A stretch of DNA of 6,212 nt from an uncultured Chloroflexota bacterium. GTDB lineage: Bacteria > Chloroflexota > Dehalococcoidia > SAR202 > UBA11138. The position numbers and the translations under genes are program-made. The stretch covers positions 1 to 6,212 of the forward strand of contig CAJWRP010000147.1 in NCBI GenBank assembly GCA_913046025.1, in the 5' to 3' direction. How positions within the stretch are numbered: position 1 is the stretch's first letter; each line of letters starts with the position of its first letter. Below the pieces are notes generated by a model. The model searched no databases. It was given only the letters and a program-made list of their open reading frames with translations, and had not been told where the DNA came from. Shown here in pieces: positions 1-5,563 of this stretch.

Positions 1-111
1 CAGCCCGCCCATGACGGTGGTGTCTAACCAGCCGTTGTCGCGCTCCTGGACGAGTATCTTGGCCAGGGCTTCCTGCTTGGAACTCGTGTTGGTTGTCGAT
101 GAAGTAGCCAT
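1..111 (-). CDS. recG: Probable RecG ATP-dependent DNA helicase, N-terminal 37 codons only
   Basis: Reading leftward from an ATG at 109-111, 37 codons stay open to the window edge. The first residues are polar (MATSSTTNTSSKQEA) and are followed by a segment, roughly residues 15-37, containing ILVQERDNGW and VMGGL. This resembles the N-terminal extension of RecG proteins from Chloroflexota, which carry a pattern like 'L-E-x-x-x-G-Y/F-x-D-x-x-V-x-G-G-L' before the wedge domain. RecG remodels stalled replication forks and Holliday junctions. No helicase motif lies inside the window, so the call rests on this short match and on context, because recG commonly follows the FakA/DegV genes. The reading frame continues upstream without a stop, but I found no ATG, GTG or TTG there, so 111 is the best start. 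No good Shine-Dalgarno sequence precedes it. The gene could share the fakA-fakB transcript (83-bp gap). Confidence 0.55.
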   Translation of the reverse strand, partial: MATSSTTNTSSKQEALAKILVQERDNGWLDTTVMGGL

Positions 112-177
112 CGATCTGATTTTAACCGAGATGAGTACGCATGTTCCACAGCAATCGACGGAAATCGGTCTGATTTT
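110..177. repeat. Pair of 14-bp imperfect direct repeats upstream of recG
   Basis: The plus-strand 14-mers at 110-123 (ATCGATCTGATTTT) and 164-177 (ATCGGTCTGATTTT) differ at one base and lie 54 bp apart. One touches the recG start codon and the other sits in the gap after the DegV gene. They could be a paired operator or a chance duplication. I see no clear promoter or terminator in the rest of the 112-194 gap. Confidence 0.3.
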
Positions 178-194
178 TGCATTTTCAGCCCGCT

Positions 195-1043
195 CTAAGT
201 GGTTGCTGACCTGATTAAGGCTACGCCTAAGGCTCCTGGGCCCGAGTAGGTGCCGATTACCGACCCTGCCCTGGAAATCACCGGTTGAGTGCCTTCGGGC
301 ATTAGTCGCTCGAGATCGCTAGCCAGCGATTGGGCCTCATCAGGTGTTGTGCTGTGCAGTATTGCCATGTCTTCCAGGCTTCCGAATTCCTGAGCAGTAC
401 GGATAAGACGAGCGACGCCTTTGCGCCGAGTACGCTCCTTGGCAAGCTCGTTCACCTCGCCATCGCGCAGGATTATCATGGGCTTGATGCTCAGTATCCC
501 GCCGATAAGGGCCATTGCCGGTCCAACACGGCCTCCCTTTTTCAGGTACTCCAGCGTGTCCAGCATTACGAAGAACTCGGAGCGTGAGGAGGTGTCCTCG
601 GCCAGGGCGGCGAGCTCTTCCATGCCAGCACCCGCATTGGCAGCCCTGGCCACTGCCAGCACGATAAGTCCCACGGCCATGGAGGCCTGCAAGGTATCGA
701 CGACTTCAATAGGGCAGCCTACCTCTGCCTGTTCCGAGGCCTGTTTGGCTGAATTGAAGGTGCCGCTGAGCTTCGAGGAGACGTGAATGGACATTATGCC
801 GTCCGAGCCTTCCCCTAGGCGCTGATAGACCTCCGTAAACTCTCCTACAGATGGCTGCGAGGTTGTTGGCAGCGTTGGGCCTTGGACCAGACGCTGGTAG
901 AACTCCTCAGATGACAGGTCAATGCCATCCAGGAACTCTTCTGTTCCGAACCGCACCTTAAGAGGCACAACCTCTATGCCTAGCTCCTGAGCCAGCTCTG
1001 AAGGAATATCTGCTGTGCTATCGGTTACTATTTTTACGGTCAT
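195..1043 (-). CDS. fakB: DegV family fatty-acid-binding protein (FakB-type)
   Basis: This 282-aa protein has the usual full length for a DegV family member. It starts with the signature VTDSTADIP (residues 5-13), has TTSQPS at 60-65, SSKLSGT at 89-95, the LEYLKKGGRVG segment at 164-174, and ends with a GPGALG loop at 268-273. In FakB proteins the Thr61, Ser93 and Arg~170 region binds the fatty-acid carboxylate, and the matching Thr61, Ser93 and Arg172 are all visible here. FakB delivers a fatty acid to the kinase FakA and receives back the acyl-phosphate, which feeds acyltransferases such as PlsY or PlsX. The gene lies 5 bp after fakA in the same direction, so the two are almost certainly one operon and one enzyme complex. 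The family's usual His just before the GPG loop is Tyr266 here. The ATG is the natural start, giving the normal DegV N-terminus; a weak GAGTAG lies upstream. Fatty-acid preference cannot be read from the sequence. Confidence 0.93.
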   Translation of the reverse strand: MTVKIVTDSTADIPSELAQELGIEVVPLKVRFGTEEFLDGIDLSSEEFYQRLVQGPTLPTTSQPSVGEFTEVYQRLGEGSDGIMSIHVSSKLSGTFNSAKQASEQAEVGCPIEVVDTLQASMAVGLIVLAVARAANAGAGMEELAALAEDTSSRSEFFVMLDTLEYLKKGGRVGPAMALIGGILSIKPMIILRDGEVNELAKERTRRKGVARLIRTAQEFGSLEDMAILHSTTPDEAQSLASDLERLMPEGTQPVISRAGSVIGTYSGPGALGVALIRSATT

Positions 1044-1048
1044 AATAG

Positions 1049-2719
1049 CTACTCTATCGAAATAATAAAATGGTAGTGAGGCTGTCCCCCGGGCAATAGC
1101 TCGATGTCTACATCTGGGAACCTGTTACTGGCCGCTTCTGCTGCGATCCCGGCCTGCTCATGGTCCACAGGGCCGCCCCAGTAAAGCGTTATAAGCTCCG
1201 AGTCTGGTGTAATGGCCTGTTCCAGAAGGTCTAACAGCACACTGGTGGTGTCATCGCCGGAGACTACCATCTTTCTCTCCAGAAGGCCAATAACCTGGCC
1301 CTCCGCCGCGTCAACACCGTCGAGATTAACGGAGCGTACTGATAGGCACACCTCAGCGCAAGTCACGCTGGACAGCGTCTCCCCCATGCCTTCCACGTTT
1401 TCGTCCAGTGGTCGGGTCTGAACGAACTCCAGAAGAGCGCTGATGCCTTCGGGAATGTTGGATGTGGGCACTACTCTCAGCGCCTTACTGCTGATAGAGA
1501 CGGCCTGCTGGGCTGCGGGCAGTATATTCCGGTTATTGGGTAGGAATATTACATTGTCTGAAGGCGCGGTATCTACGGCGTCGGCTATTTCCTGGACGCT
1601 GGGATTCATGGTGTCGCCGGCTATCAGGACTGTTGCGCCGTGCTCCCTGAATATGCGAACAAGACCCTCTCCCCACGCCACGGCGACTACCGCGATAGGC
1701 ACCTGCACTGCAGTGTCAGCGTTGGCAGCTAGCTGTCGCCACGACTCGGTATAATCGCGCCGCTGGTCATCCATGTTCTGGATGCGGACCTGGTCCACGA
1801 TGCCTAGTGTGCGGGCGTATTCCAACAACTCTTCCGGCGTCTCTGTGTGGACGTGGACTTTGACCAGATTGCTATCGCCCATCACTACTACTGACGAAGC
1901 CCTTTCGTTCATGGAAGCGATAATGGCGTCGAGACTCAAGGACGTGCCCTCCAAGGTAAACTGGGTGCAGTTGCCATACTCTTCGTCTTCCGTGGAGTGG
2001 AGGAACTCCTGCGCCAGATCTGTGGCCGAAGCAGGCATATCTATGTAGTCAGGTAGCTCTGTTTTTAAGGCGGCGTCTTGCCCGCTCAGGTGTAGACGAA
2101 TCCCCTCCAGCACCAGCCAAAAGCCCAGGCCACCTGCGTCGACGACACCCGCTTCGCGAAGCCTTGCCAGCAGATTAGGTGTGTTTTCCACGGCGGCGTT
2201 GGCTGCAATACAAGACGCTTCGAATACTTCCAGCACCGTATCTGCCTTCGTGGCGCTGTCCCTGGCTGCAGAAGCGGCCTCTGTCATCACCGTCAACATC
2301 GTGCCTTCCACCGGATTGCCTACTGCCGAGTATGCGAAGTCTCGGGCCTCTGTCAGCGCTTCAGCGATTTGCAGCGGGCCTACACTTTCGCGGCCTCCGA
2401 AGGACGTGGACATGCCTTTAAACAATTGCGCCAGGATAACGCCGCTGTTGCCACCAGAGCCTCTGAGAGCACCCTCCCACATGGCGTTGGCGACCTCTGA
2501 AGCAGACTGGCTTTTGACCTGTGAGGCCGTATCCAGCATTCGTTCGAGAGTAAGAAGCATGTTGGTGCCGGTATCACCGTCTGGCACGGGGTAAACGTTG
2601 AGGCGGTTAACCATTTCGGAGTGCTTTCTCAGCGCCGCAGTGGCCGCCGAAAACATGGAAATCAGGTCTTGGCCATTTAGTGATTTTGTAGGCTGATGTA
2701 GGTTCGAAGACTGGCTCAT
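1049..2719 (-). CDS. fakA: Fatty acid kinase FakA (DhaL/DAK2 domain protein, YloV family)
   Basis: The 556-aa length and layout match FakA/YloV. An N-terminal DhaL-type kinase domain (about residues 15-215) carries NRLNVYPVPDGDTGTNM (38-54), whose Asp residues 47 and 49 belong to the Mg-ATP site, followed by GSGGNSGVILAQLFKG (87-102). A middle domain (about 230-325) contains CTQF with Cys251 and VKVHVHT with His289 and His291, matching the Cys/His/His zinc site described for FakA. A C-terminal domain (about 340-556) includes FLPNNRNILPAAQQA (392-406) and closes with LLPGGQPHYHFIISIE, close to the family's usual GGQPxYxY ending. The enzyme phosphorylates FakB-bound fatty acid. It is the first gene of a leftward operon with the DegV gene 5 bp downstream, and faces rpmB across 156 bp. 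In Firmicutes an Asp23-family gene (yloU) often sits between rpmB and fakA; none is present here. The ATG start has no obvious Shine-Dalgarno sequence. Confidence 0.95.
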   Translation of the reverse strand: MSQSSNLHQPTKSLNGQDLISMFSAATAALRKHSEMVNRLNVYPVPDGDTGTNMLLTLERMLDTASQVKSQSASEVANAMWEGALRGSGGNSGVILAQLFKGMSTSFGGRESVGPLQIAEALTEARDFAYSAVGNPVEGTMLTVMTEAASAARDSATKADTVLEVFEASCIAANAAVENTPNLLARLREAGVVDAGGLGFWLVLEGIRLHLSGQDAALKTELPDYIDMPASATDLAQEFLHSTEDEEYGNCTQFTLEGTSLSLDAIIASMNERASSVVVMGDSNLVKVHVHTETPEELLEYARTLGIVDQVRIQNMDDQRRDYTESWRQLAANADTAVQVPIAVVAVAWGEGLVRIFREHGATVLIAGDTMNPSVQEIADAVDTAPSDNVIFLPNNRNILPAAQQAVSISSKALRVVPTSNIPEGISALLEFVQTRPLDENVEGMGETLSSVTCAEVCLSVRSVNLDGVDAAEGQVIGLLERKMVVSGDDTTSVLLDLLEQAITPDSELITLYWGGPVDHEQAGIAAEAASNRFPDVDIELLPGGQPHYHFIISIE

Positions 2720-2875
2720 AAGCGTTGCCGTTTAATTGTCCATATGCTATCTTTGTTAAGTAATTCACGATAGCTCGTGGGGATGCTCTGTGGGCTAAGC
2801 GTGAGGTGCATAATCGACCGAATAGTTAAGTAGTTCGATTCTATTTAATCAGTATACAAGAGTTAAAGGTGTGTC
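2720..2875. promoter_or_regulatory. Divergent fakA / rpmB intergenic promoter region
   Basis: This 156-bp AT-rich spacer must hold the start signals for both the leftward fakA operon and rightward rpmB-hemA. For rpmB the best -10 is TATACA at 2853-2858 with only a weak -35 around 2831-2836 (TAGTTC). That would give a very short leader of about ten nucleotides, followed by a Shine-Dalgarno AAGGTG at 2866-2871, four bases from the ATG. For fakA I cannot choose a convincing promoter. The spacer also holds a short inverted repeat CACGA-TAGC-TCGTG at 2766-2779 and a repeated 12-mer (listed separately). No small gene is apparent in it. Confidence 0.45.
2755..2836. repeat. 12-bp direct repeat GTTAAGTARTTC in the divergent spacer
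   Basis: GTTAAGTAATTC at 2755-2766 and GTTAAGTAGTTC at 2825-2836 differ at one base and are 70 bp apart in the same orientation. The right copy overlaps the predicted -35 of rpmB, and the left copy lies about 35-47 bp upstream of the fakA start and abuts the CACGA/TCGTG inverted repeat. The placement would suit a shared regulator or a repeated promoter element, but two 12-mers in AT-rich sequence could also be chance. Confidence 0.3.
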
Positions 2876-3067
2876 ATGGCCGTTTGCCAAAGGTGCAACA
2901 AAGCAGGTCAGTCCGGCAATAATGTGAGCCACTCCAAGCGTCGTACGCGAACCAGGTGGTTTCCAAATGTGCAGAAAATGACCATTTACGAGGACGGGGA
3001 GGCGCGTAAGCTAAGTCTATGTACACGCTGCTTGCGCACCCACTATAAACATTTAATGAAAGGCTAA
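2876..3067 (+). CDS. rpmB: 50S ribosomal protein bL28 (zinc-ribbon C+ form)
   Basis: The 63-aa basic protein opens with MAVCQRCNKAGQSGNNVSHS and has the L28 core with RRTRTRWFPNVQK (22-34). It ends with CTRCLRTHYK (49-58), the usual L28 C-terminal region. Cys4 and Cys7 at the front and Cys49 and Cys52 at the back form a four-cysteine zinc-binding set, the C+ version of L28 that has a zinc-free paralogue in some bacteria. The length is typical of the short Gram-positive or Chloroflexota type rather than the 78-aa enterobacterial one. L28 binds 23S rRNA in the large subunit. The ATG has AAGGTG four bases upstream. The gene faces fakA, a widely conserved neighbour pair, and hemA starts 6 bp after its stop, so the two are probably co-transcribed. 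Confidence 0.96.
   Translation: MAVCQRCNKAGQSGNNVSHSKRRTRTRWFPNVQKMTIYEDGEARKLSLCTRCLRTHYKHLMKG
3058..3063 (+). promoter_or_regulatory. Ribosome binding site for hemA inside the end of rpmB
   Basis: GAAAGG lies in the last codons of rpmB, ten bases before a TTG at 3074-3076. It supports the TTG start of hemA, for which no ATG is available near the conserved N-terminus, and suggests translational coupling to rpmB. Confidence 0.6.
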
Positions 3068-3073
3068 TCTTCC

Positions 3074-4345
3074 TTGCAGATACTGCTGGTTGGTCTTAGT
3101 CACAAAACCGCTCCTCTTGAAGTTAGAGAATCAGTCTCGTTCTTGAATGATCAGCTCCCTTCCGCGCTTGGTGCGCTTAAGGAGAAGGTCGGCGAATGCG
3201 TAATACTTTCGACCTGCAACAGGGCGGAAATCTACGCAATTACAGTGAACCCTGCAAAGACGGCCGCCTTAATTCGTGATTTTATCGTGGAATTTCATGG
3301 TCTGGACAGAGAGATCGTATCCCCTCATTTTTATGAGTACGACGGGGCAGATGCTGTTCATCACCTCTTCCGTGTGGCTGGTGGTCTCGATTCCATGATA
3401 GTTGGCGAGTCGCAGATTCTGGGTCAGGTGCGGGATGCTCTGAGCTCTGCCTCAGATGGTCAAACGGTTCAGGTATCTACCCTTGGCCTTTTCCACTCTG
3501 CCATTCAGACGGGCCGCCGCGTTCGCGAAGAGACCGCAATAGGAAGAAATCCTCTGTCCATTAGCTATGCCGGCGTCAAGCTCGCTCAGCGTACACTGGG
3601 CAAGTTGGAGTCCTCTCGTGTGCTGCTAATTGGCGCTGGAGAGGCCGGAAGGCTAGTGGCCAGCGCCTTGAGAACGGCTGGTGTGGACGATGTAATGGTT
3701 GCCAACCGGACCGAAGAGAGGGCACAGGAGCTGGCAGAGTATCTTGGAGGCAGAACAGTTCCCTTCTCAGAGATTGAGAACAGCCTTAGTAAAGCTGATA
3801 TTGCCATATCTGCAACCGACTCCCCTAGTTTCGTAATCACACAGGATATGGTGGGCAGGGCTTTCGCTGATAGTCGGGAAGCCCCCATGTTTCTTTTTGA
3901 CCTAGCTGTTCCCAGGGACATTGACCCCGATGTGGCAACCATGCGTGGCGTCAATCTGTTCAATATCGATAACCTCTCCGCTATTGCGGAGGAAAACCTA
4001 GAAGAGCGCAAGCGGGCTGCCGTCGAAGCTGAAAAGGTTGTCGACGATGAGCTGGCGAAGTTCATGAAGTGGTGGGACACGCTGGACGTGCTGCCAACAA
4101 TACGAGCATTGCGAAAGCAGGCTGAGGACATTCGCCAGAAAGAGATGACCCGGGCGATCGGCAAACTGGAAGGCCTATCTGAGGAGCAGATGGGTGCCGT
4201 TGATGCCCTAACACGTTCCATAGTCAATAGGCTTCTGCACGATCCGACGTCGTCTCTCAAGCAAGGTGCCGACAACGCACGTTTGATTGCTGCTAGGGAC
4301 CTTTTTAAGCTCTGGGAATCTGAAGAAGATCCTTTCCGTTTCTAG
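3074..4345 (+). CDS. hemA: Glutamyl-tRNA reductase
   Basis: This 423-aa protein matches GluTR throughout. The N-terminal catalytic domain has VGLSHKTAPLEVRE (6-19) and ILSTCNRAEIYA (44-55), with Cys48 at the position of the catalytic nucleophile. It also has AVHHLFRVAGGLDSMIVGESQILGQV (94-119), the substrate-recognition and active-site block. The NADPH domain follows with VLLIGAGEAGRL (183-194) and VMVANRT (207-213), then FLFDLAVPRDIDP (273-285). The C-terminal dimerisation helices run from about 305 to the end, with LPTIRALR at 340-347. The enzyme reduces glutamyl-tRNA(Glu) to glutamate-1-semialdehyde, the first committed step of the C5 route to haem, sirohaem and corrinoids. The TTG start gives the standard N-terminus MQILLVGLSHKTAP; the Shine-Dalgarno lies in rpmB. 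Linkage to rpmB rather than to other hem genes is unusual, and no hemB, hemC or hemL follows. A weak hairpin overlaps its stop codon. Confidence 0.96.
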   Translation: MQILLVGLSHKTAPLEVRESVSFLNDQLPSALGALKEKVGECVILSTCNRAEIYAITVNPAKTAALIRDFIVEFHGLDREIVSPHFYEYDGADAVHHLFRVAGGLDSMIVGESQILGQVRDALSSASDGQTVQVSTLGLFHSAIQTGRRVREETAIGRNPLSISYAGVKLAQRTLGKLESSRVLLIGAGEAGRLVASALRTAGVDDVMVANRTEERAQELAEYLGGRTVPFSEIENSLSKADIAISATDSPSFVITQDMVGRAFADSREAPMFLFDLAVPRDIDPDVATMRGVNLFNIDNLSAIAEENLEERKRAAVEAEKVVDDELAKFMKWWDTLDVLPTIRALRKQAEDIRQKEMTRAIGKLEGLSEEQMGAVDALTRSIVNRLLHDPTSSLKQGADNARLIAARDLFKLWESEEDPFRF

Positions 4346-4378
4346 AGAAGCCATCTCTAATTTAGGCTGCCCTTTTGT
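4343..4378 (+). terminator. Possible weak terminator after hemA
   Basis: TAGAGA (4343-4348) pairs perfectly with TCTCTA (4354-4359) across a five-base loop, starting on the hemA stop codon. An alternative stem pairs AGCC (4349-4352) with GGCT (4365-4368), followed by a T-rich stretch at 4372-4380. The stems are short and the T-run is interrupted, so termination here would be inefficient. Nothing better is visible before the next promoter. Confidence 0.3.
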
Positions 4379-4424
4379 TTCCCCATTATCTTCCTCAATA
4401 AAGCCGAATTTTGGCGCCTAATTG

Positions 4425-4453
4425 TTGACAGGTGCATAGGGCGTAGCTATCAT
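4425..4453 (+). promoter_or_regulatory. Strong sigma-70-type promoter for the aldolase-mfnB pair
   Basis: A perfect -35 TTGACA (4425-4430) is followed after exactly 17 bp by TATCAT (4448-4453), five of six matches to TATAAT. Transcription would start near 4459-4461, leaving a leader of about 110 nt before the TTG start at 4572. It is the best promoter in the window and separates the downstream pair from rpmB-hemA. Confidence 0.72.
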
Positions 4454-4571
4454 AATCACCGATGAAACAGGCTCTTTACCAAGTCGTATTGCGCCGTTTT
4501 TTACTCGGTGATTTTTGTTGATAACGCCTTAACAATAAGGCACTGAATCTTCAAGAAGAAGGAGGTGGGGT
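4454..4571 (+). promoter_or_regulatory. Structured 5' leader upstream of the aldolase gene
   Basis: A 9-bp perfect inverted repeat joins AATCACCGA (4454-4462) to TCGGTGATT (4505-4513), with a T-run continuing to 4516. It encloses a 42-base segment that ends in a six-T tract at 4497-4502. Next comes a perfect 6-bp hairpin GCCTTA (4526-4531), loop ACAA, TAAGGC (4536-4541). TTGTTGA (4515-4521) can instead pair with TTAACAA (4529-4535, one G-U), which excludes that hairpin. The region ends in a full-consensus Shine-Dalgarno AAGGAGGTG (4559-4567), four bases before the TTG. The layout would allow attenuation or translational control, but it matches no riboswitch class I recognise. The outermost bases of the 9-bp stem lie upstream of the predicted transcription start, so in RNA only about 4-6 pairs may form, and the repeat could equally be an operator. 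Confidence 0.4.
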
Positions 4572-5543
4572 TTGGCTGAGTATACCAAGGCCGAAGCAAT
4601 GGATTGGGCGCGTGAAAATCTGCGCGGCCAGTGGACGACTCTCATGACACCTTTCACTCCAGAAGACGAACTGGATGAAGAGGGTCTGAGGCACAACATT
4701 CGACATATCCGTTCCTTAGGAACCCAGGGCGGAGGCTGCTCCTGGGGGATGGGTGAATTCTGGAGCCTTACTATGGAAGAGAGGCTTCGTGTGTACGGCG
4801 TGACTGCTGATGAGGCTGACGGAGAGTGGCCTATCGCGGCCCAGGTCACCCACACCTCGTATAAGGATATGCTTGCACTGGCTAGCCATGCAGAGGGCTC
4901 TGGCTTCGATATACTAATCGTTGCTGCGCCTTACATGGTCACCAAGACCGAAGCCCAGGTAATTGACTGGGTGAAGCTGCTGGCAGACAATACCAATCTC
5001 GCCATAATGTACTACAACTCTCCTCAATTCGGCCTAGTAATGAGCGTCGACGGGCTAGAGTCGATCTGCAAAATTCCCAATGTAGTTGGCGTTAAAGAAG
5101 CCAGTTTCAACCCCGAGCTTTCCATTGAGGCCCACACCAGGCTGGGTCTCGACTCCATAATCAGCACTCCGGATGAGTGGATCATGTTCAAGGGCAGGGA
5201 GATGGGCTTTGAGCAGCAGGTAATGTTCGCCAATACCTCGGACTGGCGCTTCGACACTCCTGAGAAGAACTACTACAATCAATTCATAGACAAGGCCATG
5301 CGTGGCGACCTTGACGACGAGTTCTACGCCGTACATATAAAGCCGATCAAGGAAGTTTCCGACAAGTGGTGGAAGCGCACTGTTGAGATGGCCAACGGCT
5401 CCCTGCCGGCACCTCTTTGCAAGTACTGGGGAGAGCTGATGGGAATGGCTGGCGGCCCTGTAAGGCAGCCACATATCAATTTCACTGACGAAATTAAGGC
5501 TCAAGTGAAGCAGGATGTTGAAGAAGCCCTGCTGAAAATATAG
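4572..5543 (+). CDS. DapA/NanA-superfamily class I aldolase, not a true dihydrodipicolinate synthase
   Basis: The 323-aa protein is a full-length TIM-barrel aldolase of the DHDPS/N-acetylneuraminate lyase family. MTPFTPEDELDEEGLRHNIRHI (25-46) is the usual first strand and helix. MGEFWSLTMEER (60-71) matches the GTTGE-SxL-EER block, YYNSP (147-151) carries the conserved Tyr148, and VVGVKEAS (171-178) carries the Schiff-base Lys175. AGGPVRQP (293-300) is the typical C-terminal motif. By my alignment the DHDPS residues Thr44, Tyr107 and Arg138 (E. coli numbering) are Gly59, Met122 and Phe153, so lysine biosynthesis is unlikely. The YNSPQF segment recalls hydratase-aldolases of aromatic degradation (NahE-like, YANPEAF). 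A pyruvate-forming or pyruvate-using aldolase or dehydratase is a reasonable guess, with the substrate unknown. The TTG start is fixed by a full-consensus Shine-Dalgarno; the next in-frame ATG is codon 10. The mfnB-like gene follows after 20 bp, so they form one operon. Confidence 0.88.
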   Translation: MAEYTKAEAMDWARENLRGQWTTLMTPFTPEDELDEEGLRHNIRHIRSLGTQGGGCSWGMGEFWSLTMEERLRVYGVTADEADGEWPIAAQVTHTSYKDMLALASHAEGSGFDILIVAAPYMVTKTEAQVIDWVKLLADNTNLAIMYYNSPQFGLVMSVDGLESICKIPNVVGVKEASFNPELSIEAHTRLGLDSIISTPDEWIMFKGREMGFEQQVMFANTSDWRFDTPEKNYYNQFIDKAMRGDLDDEFYAVHIKPIKEVSDKWWKRTVEMANGSLPAPLCKYWGELMGMAGGPVRQPHINFTDEIKAQVKQDVEEALLKI

Positions 5544-5563
5544 GTTTTGGTGAGACAAAGACT

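Noticed and set aside
28..180. A roughly 50-codon minus-strand frame starting with an ATG in the DegV-recG gap and overlapping recG in another frame
   Set aside because: It has no ribosome binding site, an arginine-rich shadow-like composition, and most of it overlaps the more convincing recG start.
11..214. A 67-codon plus-strand frame at the left edge
   Set aside because: It overlaps the recG start and the end of the DegV gene on the opposite strand, has no Shine-Dalgarno sequence, and its protein is unlike anything I know.
330..786. Plus-strand frames of 85 and 121 codons within the DegV gene, and several within fakA (1212-2594)
   Set aside because: They are shadows of conserved minus-strand genes in alternative frames, with low-complexity serine- and alanine-rich translations.
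3586..4275. A 229-codon open frame on the minus strand within hemA
   Set aside because: It lies wholly antisense to hemA, whose protein is conserved end to end. The translation is serine- and arginine-rich with no recognisable domain, typical of a shadow frame.
4403..4418. GCC/GGC hairpin and the GGCGCC palindrome just before the promoter, as a hemA terminator
   Set aside because: The stem is only three base pairs and no T-run follows it, so it cannot be supported as a terminator.
4460..4571. Assignment of the leader to a known riboswitch or T-box
   Set aside because: It is too short for a T-box, and I found no T-box tail motif or recognisable core of the riboswitch classes I know.
5055..5558. 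A 167-codon minus-strand frame over the aldolase gene, and shorter ones at 5024-5257 and 4529-4855
   Set aside because: They are antisense to the well-conserved aldolase and show no family resemblance or ribosome binding site.
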